This document shows, in pieces, positions 1 to 8,936 of a stretch of 64,000 nt of DNA. The notes beneath the pieces were generated by a model. It searched no databases and was not told the origin of the DNA. It saw only the letters and a list, made by a program, of their open reading frames with translations. Location: assembly GCA_963726795.1 (NCBI GenBank), contig CAVSDD010000006.1, positions 682,001 through 746,000 on the forward strand. The letters run 5' to 3'. A program made the position numbers and the translations under genes. This stretch comes from Hyphomicrobium_A sp963726795 (GTDB taxonomy: Bacteria > Pseudomonadota > Alphaproteobacteria > Rhizobiales > Hyphomicrobiaceae). Numbering within the stretch: the stretch's first letter is position 1; each line of letters starts with the position of its first letter.

Positions 1-1099
1 GGCGGCCGACAAAAGCTCGGGCGTGCATTCCTCTTGCAGGTACTCGGGGAACACGTTTTCGCCGAGCACGAGGTTCGCCAGCACGACCGATGGCACCTTC
101 ACCAGGAAACGCAGTCGCGCAACCAGCGGGTCGGCCTTGTAGGCCACGACCGTAGGCGTGCCAGAAAGAGCGAGTTCCAACGTCACCGTGCCGGAGGCAG
201 CCAGCGCCGCGTGCGCCAGCTTGAAGGCGCGGAATTTGTCCTCCTCGCCTTCGACCAGATGCGGCTTGACGCTCCACGCGGCGAGCTTTTGCTCGATCAG
301 CGGTCGCACATGCGGCACCACCGGAATGATCACCTCGGGCCGGATGCGCCGATCGTAGAGCTGCTCGATCGCCTTGCCGAACGGATCCATCAGCAAGCCC
401 GACCTCGGAGGTACGGCTGCCCGGCAGGACGACGAGGACCAGCCGGCCGGGATCGATCTGGAGGCGCTCGGCCAGCGGAGCGGGGTCAAGGGTTTCGAGC
501 CACTCCTGGCGCTCAACGAGGGGATGACCGACATAGGTCGACGACGGGCCGCCGAGCCGCTGCAAGGCTGCGGGCTCGAAGGGCAGCAACGCCAGCACGT
601 GATCGACATAGCGGTCCATTTTGCGCGCACGCCCGGGCCGCCATGCCCAGACGCTGGGGCAGACGTAATCGATGATCGGAATTGCGGGGCGCTTCTTGCG
701 AATGCGCTTTGCGATCGCGTGGGTGAACTCGGGCGCATCGATGATGATGACGGCGTCGGGCTCGGCAGCCACCACAGCGTCGACGGTGCGATGAACGCGC
801 GAGACCAGGCGCGGCAGCCGGCGCAGGATTGAAAGGATGCCCATCACGGCGACATCGGAGAGCGGGAATTGCGAGATGAGGCCCTCCTCCTCCATCTTCT
901 CGCCGCCGACGCCGAGGTAGTGCACGCGTCCCTTGCACCGCCGGTTCAGCGCCGCCATGAGCTTGGCGCCGAGCGCGTCGCCCGAGTGCTCACCCGCAAT
1001 CACGAAGAGGCGCAGATCGTGCGGCGCGACAGCGGTGCCGGTCGGCCGATTGGCGCTTGCCTCCTGCCAGGATCGCGCTCGTCTGTCCGGCACGCTCAT
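1..1099 (-). CDS. lpxB: Lipid-A-disaccharide synthase LpxB (partial at window edge, one frame break)
   Basis: LpxB condenses UDP-2,3-diacylglucosamine with lipid X to make lipid A disaccharide at the inner membrane. The start is the ATG at 1097-1099, 18 bases after the lpxI stop. The N-terminal FVIAGEHSGD motif (about residues 35-44) and the central VLPGSR motif are typical of the GT19 family. After VLPGSRTSEVG the frame breaks at about 397-401, where removing one G of a GGG run on the coding strand restores the family-like sequence LLMDPFGKAI and keeps the frame open to base 1. The C-terminus lies outside the window. The gene closes a lipid A biosynthesis cluster with lpxI, lpxA and lpxD. 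The single-base break is probably a sequence error. Confidence 0.9.
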   Translation of the reverse strand, partial: MSVPDRRARSWQEASANRPTGTAVAPHDLRLFVIAGEHSGDALGAKLMAALNRRCKGRVHYLGVGGEKMEEEGLISQFPLSDVAVMGILSILRRLPRLVSRVHRTVDAVVAAEPDAVIIIDAPEFTHAIAKRIRKKRPAIPIIDYVCPSVWAWRPGRARKMDRYVDHVLALLPFEPAALQRLGGPSSTYVGHPLVERQEWLETLDPAPLAERLQIDPGRLVLVVLPGSRTSEVGLADGSVRQGDRAALRSAHPARGDHSGGAACATADRAKARRVERQAASGRRRGGQIPRLQAGARGAGCLRHGDVGTRSFWHAYGRGLQGRPAGCATAFPGEGAIGRAGEPRARRKRVPRVPARGMHARAFVGR

Positions 1100-1117
1100 C
1101 TGCCCCTCTATGCCGCT

Positions 1118-2434
1118 TCACGCCCCTTCGCGCGGGACCATCGCCAGGAACAATCCGAGGCGATCGGCCTCGGCGATCGCCGCAAGCAACGCCGGATCCG
1201 GCTGGACCAGATGGTCGCCCACGACTGCCACGCCGGCAAGGCCCGCATTGGCGCCGGCGCGCACGGCCGCCATGGCATCGGCGGCATGGCTCAGGATCGC
1301 AAGTCCTGTCCCGCGGCGGAAGCGCTTCGTCCCCCATTGGCGCAGCGTGCCGGCGCGGGCAATGAGCGCGTCGATGCCCTCTCCGCTCTCGACCGCGAGC
1401 ACATGGCCGCGGTCGACGACGACGCCGCGGCTGGCGACCAACGGCGCAAGCGCTGCGAGCAGCCCGGCCGCTTTGGTTGCATCGGCACGATGGCGCGCAC
1501 CGGGCGGGCTCTTGCCGAGCTTCGTGAGCGGGCGCTCCGGCGCGGGAGTTCGCCGCTTTTTCGGCCCGCTCGGCGCTTCGTTGAAGCCCTGCACGAAGAG
1601 ACCGGCGGCGTCGGCGTCGTGCACGACGACGGATCGCTCCGCCACCAGCGTGCTGCCCGCCATGACCGCAATGCCGGCAACCCCGGCCTCCACCGCGCGC
1701 CGTACCGTCTCGGGCCCGATGGCCGGCATGTCGATGCGCAGCTCCTGCCCGGGCTTGGGCCGTTTGATGAGCACGCCGGGAAAGGCCACGCGCCCGCCGT
1801 CGCTCGCGCGCCGCTTGGCGACCCGCGCCAGCATCCTGTCGGTGCCCTCGTTGCCCTCGACGGCCTCGATCATCCCGCCCGCCACCACGACAGCCTGGCC
1901 AACGTCGTAGGGACCGAGCCGGCGCAGCAGGTCAAAGCCCAGCGCGGCATCGCTCACGGCACCGGGCTGGGCTTCGACGCGCCCGACGGGCCCTTCGGCC
2001 ACGAGCAGCTCCGGCACCACCTCGCCCGGCCCACAAACGCGAAAGCCTTGCTTCTCGAAAAAGTGCACGACGCGCGTCAGCACGCCATCGTCGCCGCCCG
2101 CCATGATGATGCTCACGATCGCGGGCAGCTGGCGGAAGAGGCCAAAATCGGGCCGCAGCGCAAAGAGATCCGGCCGGCGCACGGCGCCGACGATGACGAG
2201 CTCGGTGCAGCCGGCGCCCTTCAGCGCGGAAATCATGCCGCCGATCTGTCCCCAGCCAACCCTGGTCGAGGGATAGGGCGCGTAGCTCTCGGCGGTCTCG
2301 CTCGAAATCGCGACGATGTGCACGCGGTCGCCGCGCGCCGTCACCCGCTGGGCGATCTCGCGCGGGAAGCTGCCGCTGCCCGCCATGATCCCGATGACGC
2401 GCGGAGCTTGTTTCGGCATGAGCCGGTCAGGCAT
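1118..2434 (-). CDS. lpxI: LpxI-family UDP-2,3-diacylglucosamine pyrophosphatase with duplicated C-terminal domain
   Basis: LpxI hydrolyses UDP-2,3-diacylglucosamine to lipid X, the step before LpxB, and replaces LpxH in many alphaproteobacteria. The N-terminal domain starts with GIMAGSGSFP (residues 15-24). The C-terminal domain (about 173-285) contains AVEGNEGTDRML and RIDMPAIGPETV. Known LpxI proteins are about 280 residues, but this one has 438. Residues about 329-432 look like a second, diverged copy of the C-terminal domain (LAVESGEGIDALIAR, then AGLAGVAVVGD and ADRLGLFLA). That copy lacks the KPGQ and DMPAIGPETV segments, so it is probably not catalytic. The ATG at 2434, just after the lpxA stop, was chosen; a second ATG lies at 2419. 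No frame break is seen across the extension. Confidence 0.9.
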   Translation of the reverse strand: MPDRLMPKQAPRVIGIMAGSGSFPREIAQRVTARGDRVHIVAISSETAESYAPYPSTRVGWGQIGGMISALKGAGCTELVIVGAVRRPDLFALRPDFGLFRQLPAIVSIIMAGGDDGVLTRVVHFFEKQGFRVCGPGEVVPELLVAEGPVGRVEAQPGAVSDAALGFDLLRRLGPYDVGQAVVVAGGMIEAVEGNEGTDRMLARVAKRRASDGGRVAFPGVLIKRPKPGQELRIDMPAIGPETVRRAVEAGVAGIAVMAGSTLVAERSVVVHDADAAGLFVQGFNEAPSGPKKRRTPAPERPLTKLGKSPPGARHRADATKAAGLLAALAPLVASRGVVVDRGHVLAVESGEGIDALIARAGTLRQWGTKRFRRGTGLAILSHAADAMAAVRAGANAGLAGVAVVGDHLVQPDPALLAAIAEADRLGLFLAMVPREGA

Positions 2435-2441
2435 GGAGACG

Positions 2442-3248
2442 TCAGGCCTCGGCCGCGTCTTTCGGCGTGCACAAGCTGCGCTTGCCGCCGGCGCGGATGA
2501 ACTCGAGGATCTCCTGCACGATGGGGTGATCCTTGAACTGCTGGGCCACGTCGTCCATGCGCTCAACCAGCGTGCCCTCGGCGGCGAACAGCTGGCGGTA
2601 GGCGCGGCGCAGGTCCTGGATGTCGGTGCGCGAGAAGCCGCGGCGCTGCAGGCCGATGATGTTGAGCCCCGACAGATGCGCACGGTTGCCGAGCGCCATG
2701 CCATAGGGGATGAGGTCGTTCTCGAGGCCGGACATGCCGCCAAGGAATGCGTGATCTCCGACGCGGGCGAATTGAATGACGGCCGCGCCGCCGCCCAGGA
2801 TCGCGAAATCGCCGACCGTGCAGTGGCCGGCCAGCATGACGTTGTTGGAGAAGACGACGTTGTTGCCGACGCGGCAGTCGTGGCCCACGTGCGAGTTGGC
2901 GAGGAATGCGCAGCGGTCGCCGACGACGGTCACCATACCCCCGCCTTCGGTGCCGGGATTGATGGTCACGCCTTCGCGGATGATGCAGTCGGCGCCGATC
3001 GTGAGCGTCGAGGGCTCGCCCTTGTATTTCAGGTCCTGCGGCTGGTGGCCGATGGAGGCGAAGGGAAACAGCTTGGTGCGCGGGCCGATGCTGGTGCGTC
3101 CGGCGACCACGACATGGCTGATGAGCTCCACGTCGTCCGCCAGCTCGACATCGGCGCCGACGACGCAGTAAGGGCCGATCTTGACCCCCGGGCCGAGCTT
3201 GGCTCCGGCTTCGATGACGGCGGTGGGATGAGCGCGCATCTCACCCAT
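2442..3248 (-). CDS. lpxA: UDP-N-acetylglucosamine O-acyltransferase LpxA
   Basis: LpxA is the first enzyme of lipid A synthesis and transfers a 3-hydroxyacyl chain from acyl carrier protein to UDP-GlcNAc in the cytoplasm. The protein is 268 residues, the usual length. It is built of left-handed beta-helix hexapeptide repeats and then an alpha-helical C-terminal domain (from about residue 190). The NSHVGHDC segment carries the expected catalytic histidine. The ATG at 3248 overlaps the fabZ stop by eight bases, and another ATG at 3239 is possible. The frame stays open further upstream to 3308, but that part lies inside fabZ and is not LpxA-like. Co-transcription with fabZ and lpxD supplies the same hydroxyacyl-ACP pool. 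Confidence 0.95.
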   Translation of the reverse strand: MGEMRAHPTAVIEAGAKLGPGVKIGPYCVVGADVELADDVELISHVVVAGRTSIGPRTKLFPFASIGHQPQDLKYKGEPSTLTIGADCIIREGVTINPGTEGGGMVTVVGDRCAFLANSHVGHDCRVGNNVVFSNNVMLAGHCTVGDFAILGGGAAVIQFARVGDHAFLGGMSGLENDLIPYGMALGNRAHLSGLNIIGLQRRGFSRTDIQDLRRAYRQLFAAEGTLVERMDDVAQQFKDHPIVQEILEFIRAGGKRSLCTPKDAAEA

Positions 3249-3771
3249 GCTTGCCTGCCGTGCTGCCTGCGCCGCCTGCGAATGCGCGAGCCTCCGCCGT
3301 GTCCGCAAGCATCGCGCTGACCTCCGCCTCGGCTACCGTGTGACCGTTGACCTTGGCCTCGCCGTAGAAACGCCAGACGCGGCCGCGGTTGCGGATCTTG
3401 CGCACATGATAGTGGATCTGATCGCCGGGCAGCACCGGCTTGCGGAATTTTGCACGGTCGATTGCCATGAAGTAGACGAGCTCGGCGCGGTAGTTCTCGC
3501 CGAGGCTGCTCACGCACAAGGCACCCGCCGTCTGCGCAAGCCCCTCGATGATGAGCACGCCCGGCATCACCGGATATTGCGGGAAGTGGCCCTGGAAGAA
3601 CGGCTCGTTGATCGTGACGTTCTTGACGCCGATGCAGCTTGAATCGCCATCCATGTCGTAGATGCGGTCGAGCATGAGGAAGGGATAGCGATGCGGGAGA
3701 AGCTGCAGGACGCGGATAATGTCCGCAGTCTGCAGCGCTGATTTGGCCTTTGGCTCACCCATGTCGTTCAT
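3241..3771 (-). CDS. fabZ: 3-hydroxyacyl-[acyl-carrier-protein] dehydratase FabZ
   Basis: FabZ dehydrates 3-hydroxyacyl-ACP in fatty acid elongation and competes with LpxA/LpxD for that substrate. The 176-residue hot-dog-fold protein has LLPHRYPFLMLDR near the N-terminus and GHFPQYPVMPGVL followed by IEGLAQ, which carry the catalytic His and Glu. A GGAGG lies about ten bases before the ATG at 3771; an in-frame ATG at 3762 is an alternative start. It sits between lpxD and lpxA, the usual proteobacterial arrangement, and overlaps the lpxA start, which suggests translational coupling. Confidence 0.95.
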   Translation of the reverse strand: MNDMGEPKAKSALQTADIIRVLQLLPHRYPFLMLDRIYDMDGDSSCIGVKNVTINEPFFQGHFPQYPVMPGVLIIEGLAQTAGALCVSSLGENYRAELVYFMAIDRAKFRKPVLPGDQIHYHVRKIRNRGRVWRFYGEAKVNGHTVAEAEVSAMLADTAEARAFAGGAGSTAGKHG

Positions 3772-3829
3772 GTTCCATGAACCTCCGCAACAACACCATC
3801 GCCGTTAAATCCTTCCAGGACCTTGCGTC

Positions 3830-4879
3830 TCAACCATCATCCCGGTCATTGCCGTCCGGCGGGCCCTTTGCCAGGCGAGCCAGGATCACCAGCTCCTTGG
3901 CCCACTGCTTCAACGGCCGCGCCGGAGTGCCGCCGACTTTGGCGCCCGGAGGGACATCCTTGGTCGGATGCGCGGCGCCGGCGATCTGGGCGCCGGTGCC
4001 AACCTTGATATGCCCGACAGCACCCGACTGGCCTCCCATCACCACGAAATCCCCCAACTCGGTTGACCCCGCGATGCCGCTCTGGGCCACGATCACGCAG
4101 TGCCGGCCCACGATCACGTTGTGCCCGATCTGCACCAGATTATCAATTTTGGACCCTTCGCCGATGATCGTATCCTTAAGGGCCCCGCGGTCGATCGTCG
4201 TATTGGCGCCGATCTCCACGTCATCCTGGATCACCACGCGCCCGATCTGGGGCACCTTGAAATGCCCGCGCGGGCTCATCGCGAAGCCGAACCCGTCCTG
4301 GCCGACGCGCACGCCCGAATGGATGATGACGCGGTCGCCGACGAGGGCGTGGACGAGCGTCGCCAACGGGCCAATGTAGCTGTCGCGCCCGATCGTCACC
4401 CGGTAGCCGACGACGGCGCCGGCGGCAATGCGCGTGCCGCGTCCGATGCGGGCCTGCGCGCCGATGACCGCGCCGGGCTCCACGATGACGCCCTCTTCCA
4501 GCTCAGCGGTCGGATCGACGACATCGCCCGCTCCCGCGCGCGCGGCCTTGGGGTGCATGGCGTCGGGATAGAACAGCCGCAGCGCCATGGCGAAGCCGCG
4601 GTAGGGCTCGGTCGTCACCAGGCCGGCGGTTGCGGGGGGAAGCTGCACCGCGAATGCGGGCGACACCAGGCACGCCTTGGCGCGGGTCGCCTTGAGGCGC
4701 GCGAGGTACTTGCGATTGTCAAAAAACGAAAGGTCGTTCCCCGAGGCGTCGGTCAGCGTGCGCACGTCCGCGATGGCGGTTGCGGGATCAACGTCGGCGG
4801 CGATCTGGGAGTGCGTGGCCTTGGCGACTTCCGCCAGCGAGAACGGTCCGGCCCGGTCGAAGAACCCGGGATGCTCCAT
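3830..4879 (-). CDS. lpxD: UDP-3-O-(3-hydroxyacyl)glucosamine N-acyltransferase LpxD
   Basis: LpxD adds the second (N-linked) hydroxyacyl chain in lipid A synthesis. From the ATG at 4879 it encodes 349 residues. There is an N-terminal uridine-binding domain (to about residue 110), then a long left-handed beta-helix of hexapeptides. IGHNVIVGRHC (about residue 245) holds the expected catalytic His. The open frame runs further upstream into the bamA 3' end, but that part has no family similarity, so the start at 4879 was chosen. A 170-base gap separates it from bamA. The product supplies LpxI and LpxB downstream. Confidence 0.94.
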   Translation of the reverse strand: MEHPGFFDRAGPFSLAEVAKATHSQIAADVDPATAIADVRTLTDASGNDLSFFDNRKYLARLKATRAKACLVSPAFAVQLPPATAGLVTTEPYRGFAMALRLFYPDAMHPKAARAGAGDVVDPTAELEEGVIVEPGAVIGAQARIGRGTRIAAGAVVGYRVTIGRDSYIGPLATLVHALVGDRVIIHSGVRVGQDGFGFAMSPRGHFKVPQIGRVVIQDDVEIGANTTIDRGALKDTIIGEGSKIDNLVQIGHNVIVGRHCVIVAQSGIAGSTELGDFVVMGGQSGAVGHIKVGTGAQIAGAAHPTKDVPPGAKVGGTPARPLKQWAKELVILARLAKGPPDGNDRDDG

Positions 4880-5049
4880 GCAAGAATACCGCCGCGGGGG
4901 CGGCGTCCCTTTTGTCTGGCCACGCGCAAGGCTGGCGCCTGAAGCGGGTTTTGGCGTCTGGATACGGACGCGGACGGCCGCCGCAACGGTCCAGCGGGCC
5001 GTCCCGGGCCGTGGTGCGGACGCCTTCTTAGCATCCGAAGCCGGACACG

Positions 5050-7440
5050 TCAGAACTTTGTGGCGGCGCCGAAGCGGAAGAATTGCTTCTCGTCGTAGGT
5101 TTCGGCGCTCAGCACGTGGGCAAAGTCCATGCGGATCGGGCCCACGGGAGAGGCCCACATCAAGCTGGCGCCGACCGAGGAGCGAATCCCCGAGCCGTCG
5201 GCGAGGCAGACCTTGCTGTAGGCGCCTGTCGCGGTGTCATAGCCACCGTCCACCGTGCCGCAGCCTTGTGGCGCGTTCTTCGCTCCGGCGCCCGCGCCGT
5301 AGAGAGAGCCCGCGTCCGCGAACACGGCACCCGAGATGCCGAGATCGTCGGGAACGAACGGAAGCGGGAAGCGGACCTCCGCCGTCGTCGCCCAGTAGGT
5401 CGTGCCGCCGAGCGCGTCGTTGGTGTTCAAGTCGCGCGGACCGTAACCCGCACGGTCGAAGCCGCGGACGGTCTCACCGCCTTTGAAGAAGAGGTCGATC
5501 AGGCGGACATCCTGCCCGCCCCAACCTTGGATGTTGCCGCCGACCGCACGCGTGACGAAGGTGATCTTGTCGGTGATCGGGTAGTAGCCGCGCGCTTCAG
5601 CCGATAAGCTCACGTACTGCACGTCGCCGCCGAGACCCGCGAAGTCGACGCCACCCTGGAAGAAAACGCCCTTGGTGGGATTCTTGGGATCGTTGCGCAG
5701 ATCATACGTGAGGGTCGTTCCCGCCATCGACGTGAAGGACACGCCCGCGGCGTCCTTGATGGCAAGCGAGGCCTGCGGAACGACGTTGTAAATCTCGTCG
5801 CGCGAGACGGTGTAGTTGGTCTGCATCCAAAGCTTCTCGGAAATCGGGAAGCCCAGGCGCACGCCGCCACCCGTTCGCCGGCTCTCGAAGCCCGACTGCG
5901 CGGTCTGGTCGATCTCCTTGTGGAAGAGATCGAAGCCTGCCGCCATGTTGCGGTCGAGGAAGCGCGGCTCGGTGAAGCTCAAGCCGATCTGCAGACGTTC
6001 AAACGAGCCCGACAAGCTCAAGCGCACGAACTGACCGTTACCCATCAGGTTGCGCTCGGTCAGGCTGATGTCGCCGATGACGCCTTCCGAGGTCGAGTAA
6101 CCGGCGCCGAAGGAGAGTTCACCCGTCGACTGCTCCACCACCTCGACGTCGAGGATGATGCGGTCCGGCGTGGCGCCCGGGCGGCGCTTCACGTCGACAT
6201 CCTTGAACAGGCCGAGGTTCTTCAGGCGCTTCTTGGCCTGATCGACCATCAGCGGGTTATAGGCGTCGCCTTCCGCCACCTTGAACTCGCGGCGTATGAC
6301 GTAATCCTTGGTGCGCGTGTTGCCGCTGACGTTGATGCGGTCGATGTAGACGCGCGGCCCTTCCTCGATCACGTAGTCGAGCGAGATCTTGTGGTTGACT
6401 GGATCGGGCTCGGCCTTGGGGCGGACACGGGCGAAGGCGTAGCCGCCTTGCGATACCGCAAGGGTCAGATCCTCGACCGACTTGTCGATCTGCGACGCGT
6501 CGTAGGTCGCGCCCGACTTGGTCGAAAGCTGGCTCTGATAACCTTCGGGCTTGATCGCAGCCACCGTGCTCTCGATCTTGACGTCGCCGAAGTCGTATTT
6601 CTCGCCCTCGTCGATGGCGTAGGTGAGGAAGAAGCCCGATCCGTCGCGGTCCAGCTCGGCGTTGGCCGCCGTCACCTGCACGTCGGCATAGCCGTTCTTC
6701 AGGTAGTACTGGCGCAGCAGCTCGCGATCGAGATTCATGCGGTCGGGATCGTAGACGGCCGTGCCCTTGAGGAAGTCGAACCAGCCCTTCTCGGTCGTGC
6801 TGACGACGTCGCGCAGCTGCGTGTCGGAGAAGGATTTGTTGCCGACGAAGTGCACACCTTTGACTTTGGTGGCGCCGCCCTCGACGATTTCGAACACGAG
6901 ATTCACGCGATCCTGCTCGAGCTCGATGATCTTGGGATCGACGGTTGCCGCATAGCGGCCCTGGCGGCGATAGACGTCGAGAACGCGCTGGACGTCGGAC
7001 TGAACACGGGCGCGGGTGAACACGGCGCGCGGCTTCAGCTGGACCTCGTTGCGCAGCGTCTCGGTATCGACCTCGCTGTTACCTTCGAACGCGATCTGGT
7101 TGATGACCGGGTTTTCGACGACCGTCACGACGACGTCGGCGGCCACGCGATCGATGCGGACGTCGGAGAAGAGCCCGGTCGCGAACAGCGCCTTGATGAA
7201 TTCATCCACCTTGCCGGCATCGTATCCGTCGCCGACCGAAAACTTGAGATAGGAGCGCACGGTCTCAGGCTCGACGCGTCGATTGCCTTCGACATTGATG
7301 TTGCGGATAGCCGCAGCCGGTTGCGCAGCCGCTGCGGGCTGCACACCGAGATTTGGGACGAAACACGCCACCCCCGGCAAGACGAGCGCCAGACATACGA
7401 ACAGGCGTGCTCTTGCCGTCATGATCGAAACAAAAGGCAT
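5050..7440 (-). CDS. bamA: Outer membrane protein assembly factor BamA
   Basis: BamA is the central Omp85 barrel that folds and inserts outer-membrane proteins. The 796-residue product has a signal peptide (about 1-39, ending in Ala-rich sequence), five POTRA repeats (about 45-370, first one beginning IRNINVEGNRR) and a C-terminal 16-strand barrel containing the conserved GGETVRGFD segment near residue 670. The last residue is Phe, as expected for a Bam substrate. It lies between rseP and lpxD, the standard order in alphaproteobacteria. The ATG at 7440 is used; an in-frame ATG at 7422 is equally possible, and neither has a clear Shine-Dalgarno sequence. Confidence 0.96.
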   Translation of the reverse strand: MPFVSIMTARARLFVCLALVLPGVACFVPNLGVQPAAAAQPAAAIRNINVEGNRRVEPETVRSYLKFSVGDGYDAGKVDEFIKALFATGLFSDVRIDRVAADVVVTVVENPVINQIAFEGNSEVDTETLRNEVQLKPRAVFTRARVQSDVQRVLDVYRRQGRYAATVDPKIIELEQDRVNLVFEIVEGGATKVKGVHFVGNKSFSDTQLRDVVSTTEKGWFDFLKGTAVYDPDRMNLDRELLRQYYLKNGYADVQVTAANAELDRDGSGFFLTYAIDEGEKYDFGDVKIESTVAAIKPEGYQSQLSTKSGATYDASQIDKSVEDLTLAVSQGGYAFARVRPKAEPDPVNHKISLDYVIEEGPRVYIDRINVSGNTRTKDYVIRREFKVAEGDAYNPLMVDQAKKRLKNLGLFKDVDVKRRPGATPDRIILDVEVVEQSTGELSFGAGYSTSEGVIGDISLTERNLMGNGQFVRLSLSGSFERLQIGLSFTEPRFLDRNMAAGFDLFHKEIDQTAQSGFESRRTGGGVRLGFPISEKLWMQTNYTVSRDEIYNVVPQASLAIKDAAGVSFTSMAGTTLTYDLRNDPKNPTKGVFFQGGVDFAGLGGDVQYVSLSAEARGYYPITDKITFVTRAVGGNIQGWGGQDVRLIDLFFKGGETVRGFDRAGYGPRDLNTNDALGGTTYWATTAEVRFPLPFVPDDLGISGAVFADAGSLYGAGAGAKNAPQGCGTVDGGYDTATGAYSKVCLADGSGIRSSVGASLMWASPVGPIRMDFAHVLSAETYDEKQFFRFGAATKF

Positions 7441-7643
7441 TCTAGGGTATGCCCTCGTTTATTGCCGAATTCCCCCACGGTAGCGGTTCCGTCGGCTTCG
7501 GATCCCCCACCACACATGCTCTAGGCTGCGCGCTTGGCGCTTGTAAGGCTTTGATGTTTCGTTGGCCGATCCCTCTCGACGTCTCGTTCTTAACAATTCA
7601 GAAAGGGGTGCGGAAGTGGCAAGATTACGTCACTGAACGCCAT

Positions 7644-8801
7644 TCATCCCGCACCAGTGAGTCGGCGCCACACTCGTAAAAGATCATTTAGATTGACATA
7701 CACCATCAGCATCAGAACGAGCGCAATTCCGATCTGGAATCCGATCTCCTGCATGCGTTGACTGAGCGGCCGCCGGCGCACGGCCTCGATGGCGTAGAAC
7801 ATCAGGTGTCCGCCATCTAAAACGGGCACCGGCAGCAGGTTCAGGAAGCCGATATTTGCGGAAATAAACGCGATCCAAAGGAGCATCGGCGCGATGCCGA
7901 GTTCGGCGACCTTGGCGCTCACCTCGGCCATCATGATCGGCCCGCCCATCTGGTCGGCGCTCTGCCGGCGCATGATGATGTCGCCGATCCCCTGCAGCGT
8001 TTGGGTGACATTGGTGTAGGTTTCGCGCACTCCCAAACGCAGCGCTTCAAATGGCCCCACCTTGCGAACTTCGACCGCCTCAGGCGCGCGCGAGGGTGTG
8101 ATTCCGATGAGGCCGCGGCGGAAGACGCCACCGAAAGCGTCCTTTTGCTCCTTCACCTGCGGCGTGACGTCCAGAAAGAGCTTCTCGCCGTTGCGATCGA
8201 CACCGAAGCGCAGCTTGCGGTCGCCGTTGATGCTGACGATTCGCTGCACGTCCTCGAAGCCCTCGATGGCCCAGCCGTCGACGCTCGTGATCGTATCGCC
8301 CGGTTTGAACCCGGCCGCGGCAGCCGGCATATCGGCCATCACCTCACCGACCTTGGGCGAGATCGTGCGCACGCCTACCGTCATGTTGACGCCGGTGTAG
8401 ATCACGATTGCCAGGATGAAGTTCGCGATCGGGCCGGCCGAGACGACGGCGGCGCGCTGCCACAACGGCTTGGTCTGGAAGGCGCCGGTTCTCTCTTCCG
8501 GAGTCATCCGCGCGAGCGCCTCCGGCGAAGCCTGGCTCGCAGCGTTCTCGTCGTCGAGAAACTTCACGTAGCCGCCGAGCGGGATCCACGCGAGACGCCA
8601 GCGCGTCCCCTTGAAATCGTTGAAGCCCCAGATCTCGCGGCCAAATCCGATTGAGAACGTGCGCACCTTCACGCCGCACCAGCGCGCGACGATGAAATGT
8701 CCGAACTCGTGCACGAACACGACGATGCTGAGCACGACGATGAAGGCGATCGCGGCGCTGAAGAACCCCGATGTCGAGGTGGCCAGGGTGGAAAGGTTCA
8801 T
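7644..8801 (-). CDS. rseP: RIP metalloprotease RseP (site-2 protease)
   Basis: RseP is an inner-membrane zinc protease that cleaves anti-sigma factors and leftover signal peptides within the membrane. The 385-residue protein has the zinc motif HEFGH at residues 31-35 in the first transmembrane segment. One PDZ domain follows at about 125-195 (PAAAAGFKPGDTI), then the second active-site motif LLPVPVLDGGHL near residue 325. The start is well supported by AAGGAG placed just before the ATG at 8801. It lies between dxr and bamA, as in most proteobacteria. A 203-base gap to bamA may contain the bamA promoter. Confidence 0.96.
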   Translation of the reverse strand: MNLSTLATSTSGFFSAAIAFIVVLSIVVFVHEFGHFIVARWCGVKVRTFSIGFGREIWGFNDFKGTRWRLAWIPLGGYVKFLDDENAASQASPEALARMTPEERTGAFQTKPLWQRAAVVSAGPIANFILAIVIYTGVNMTVGVRTISPKVGEVMADMPAAAAGFKPGDTITSVDGWAIEGFEDVQRIVSINGDRKLRFGVDRNGEKLFLDVTPQVKEQKDAFGGVFRRGLIGITPSRAPEAVEVRKVGPFEALRLGVRETYTNVTQTLQGIGDIIMRRQSADQMGGPIMMAEVSAKVAELGIAPMLLWIAFISANIGFLNLLPVPVLDGGHLMFYAIEAVRRRPLSQRMQEIGFQIGIALVLMLMVYVNLNDLLRVWRRLTGAG

Positions 8802-8936
8802 TGCACTCCTTCTCGCGCTTGCCGTCTGCCCATCGTCCTATCAGGTGTGGGCCCCGATAGGCGCTCGATTGCACAGCTTTCTAGCGGTAATGGTCAATTG
8901 CGTCCAATTGTGCCCGAGGCCGGGCGTTGTCCAGAT

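Noticed and set aside
5920..7524. A 534-codon plus-strand frame opposite bamA
   Set aside because: It mirrors bamA codons, is rich in Asp/Arg/His/Val as such shadows are, and has no family features.
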